Both the position numbers and the translations under genes were made by a program. From contig NZ_BMVL01000005.1 in NCBI RefSeq assembly GCF_014650695.1, forward strand, positions 124,001 through 188,000: a DNA stretch of 64,000 bases, written 5' to 3'. Positions 63,441 to 64,000 of the stretch are shown piece after piece. Origin of the DNA: Streptomyces avidinii. GTDB taxonomy: Bacteria; Actinomycetota; Actinomycetes; Streptomycetales; Streptomycetaceae. Numbering within the stretch: the first letter of the stretch is position 1; the number at the start of each line of letters is the position of its first letter. The notes under the pieces were generated by a model. The model saw only the letters and a list, made by a program, of their open reading frames with translations, was not told the DNA's origin and searched no databases.

Positions 63441-64000
63441 ATGCCGAGACGGGGCAAAGCATGCGATCGGGTGTGGGCGGCCGTTACCGGGAGAATCGAG
63501 TACGTACGGCGTGCGGCTCGTGGCTCTGGAAGTGAGCGGGACGATCTGACCCTGGTCGCCAAATCGGTGGTCGCGGCGATGGCCGCGTGGGTGATCGCCC
63601 GCTATCTGCTGCCGCCGACCGTTTCCACGTTCGCACCGTTCACCGCGCTGGTCGCCCTGCAGGCCACGGTGTATCGCTCGGTGCGCGACTGCGTCCAGTA
63701 CCTGGTGGCGATGGCCGCGGGAGCCGCACTCGCAGCCTCCCTGGCCGCGGCGGTGGGGATCCACGGGTGGACATTCGGGCTCCTCACTCTGATCGCGCTC
63801 TGCCTGGGAAGGATCGAACGGTTCGGCCGGCAGGGCACCCAGATCGCCATTATCGGCTTCTTCGCGTTCTCCTCCGGGCAGGGACGCATCGACTACATCG
63901 GCTACCTGGCCGCCTCAGTGACCGTCGGCGCGCTGTGCGGCCTCAGCGCCCACCTTGTCCTCGCACCGGCCCGTCACGTCCACCACCGGCAGCAGGCCGT
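63441..64000 (+). CDS. FUSC/aromatic-acid-exporter-like membrane protein, 3' end outside window
   Basis: At least 186 residues from ATG 63441 (GAGGTGATC upstream), open at the right edge. After a basic N-terminus (RRGKACDRVWAAVTGRIEYV) come about six membrane segments: VVAAMAAWVIARYLL, FAPFTALVALQATVY, YLVAMAAGAALAASLAAAV, WTFGLLTLIALCLG, IAIIGFFAFSSG and YLAASVTVGALCGLSAHLVL. The LPPTVSTFAPFTALVALQAT segment with VYRSVRDCVQYLVA is typical of the FUSC/aromatic-acid-exporter-like family common in Streptomyces. A cytoplasmic C-terminal part would follow outside the window. Confidence 0.85.
   Translation, partial: MPRRGKACDRVWAAVTGRIEYVRRAARGSGSERDDLTLVAKSVVAAMAAWVIARYLLPPTVSTFAPFTALVALQATVYRSVRDCVQYLVAMAAGAALAASLAAAVGIHGWTFGLLTLIALCLGRIERFGRQGTQIAIIGFFAFSSGQGRIDYIGYLAASVTVGALCGLSAHLVLAPARHVHHRQQA

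Overview
The window is very GC-rich, packed with NRPS genes and GTG starts, and carries MbtH proteins, a SpoIIE-type phosphatase and a TAP-like secreted hydrolase. This points to a Streptomyces (or close relative) chromosome in a secondary-metabolite and accessory region. All functional calls come from reading motifs by eye; no database search was possible.

Region 1 (1-18.2 kb, + strand) is a nonribosomal peptide operon that enters from the left edge. It holds the end of an A-PCP-thioesterase protein, then three genes that together look like a 2,3-diaminobutyrate supply route: an argininosuccinate-lyase homologue, a PduX-like GHMP kinase, and a cysteine-synthase-like enzyme fused to an ATP-grasp ligase. 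After these come an MbtH protein, a PCP-E protein with no A domain, two C-A-PCP proteins, a free-standing A domain and an MFS exporter. The free A domain probably loads the PCP-E protein in trans. The LCL/DCL character of the C domains suggests the assembly order is not the gene order.

Region 2 (18.2-20.8 kb) separates the two NRPS loci. It contains a 75-residue LuxR DNA-binding protein, a divergent TrmB-like/LuxR regulator, a perfect 14-bp inverted repeat between them, a small cupin/JmjC-like protein, a perfect 21-bp stem terminator and a small secreted protein.

Region 3 (20.8-41.1 kb, - strand) is a second, apparently complete NRPS locus: a 2639-residue C-A-PCP-E-C-A-PCP protein, a 3547-residue (C-A-PCP)x3-TE protein whose start overlaps the previous stop (GTGA), an MbtH protein and an MFS exporter. 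It should build a pentapeptide. The pocket readings are clear for Ser (module 2) and Gly (module 5). The first C domain resembles EntF, which suggests an acyl or aryl-acyl cap.

Region 4 (41.1-48.7 kb) has a substrate-binding lipoprotein, a multidomain SpoIIE-type phosphatase, a lower-GC orphan gene and a secreted TAP-like hydrolase.

Region 5 (48.7-56.2 kb) is littered with gene remnants: a frameshifted transposase, an internally deleted PRC-barrel gene, a DUF6098-like gene with two frameshifts and a stop, a cysteine-dioxygenase-like gene lacking a metal ligand, the C-terminal half of a Rieske-FAD oxidoreductase and a glycosyltransferase-9 fragment. Among them are intact-looking genes: an M20 peptidase, a CBM48-like protein and small ORFs.

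Region 6 (56.2-64 kb) has a molybdopterin oxidoreductase lacking Fe-S cysteines and coupled to a helical partner. It also has a fully ATGA-coupled hemerythrin / lipoprotein / 29-residue membrane peptide / four-TM protein operon, a two-CBS protein, a second CBM48-like paralogue and the start of an FUSC-type membrane protein running off the right edge.
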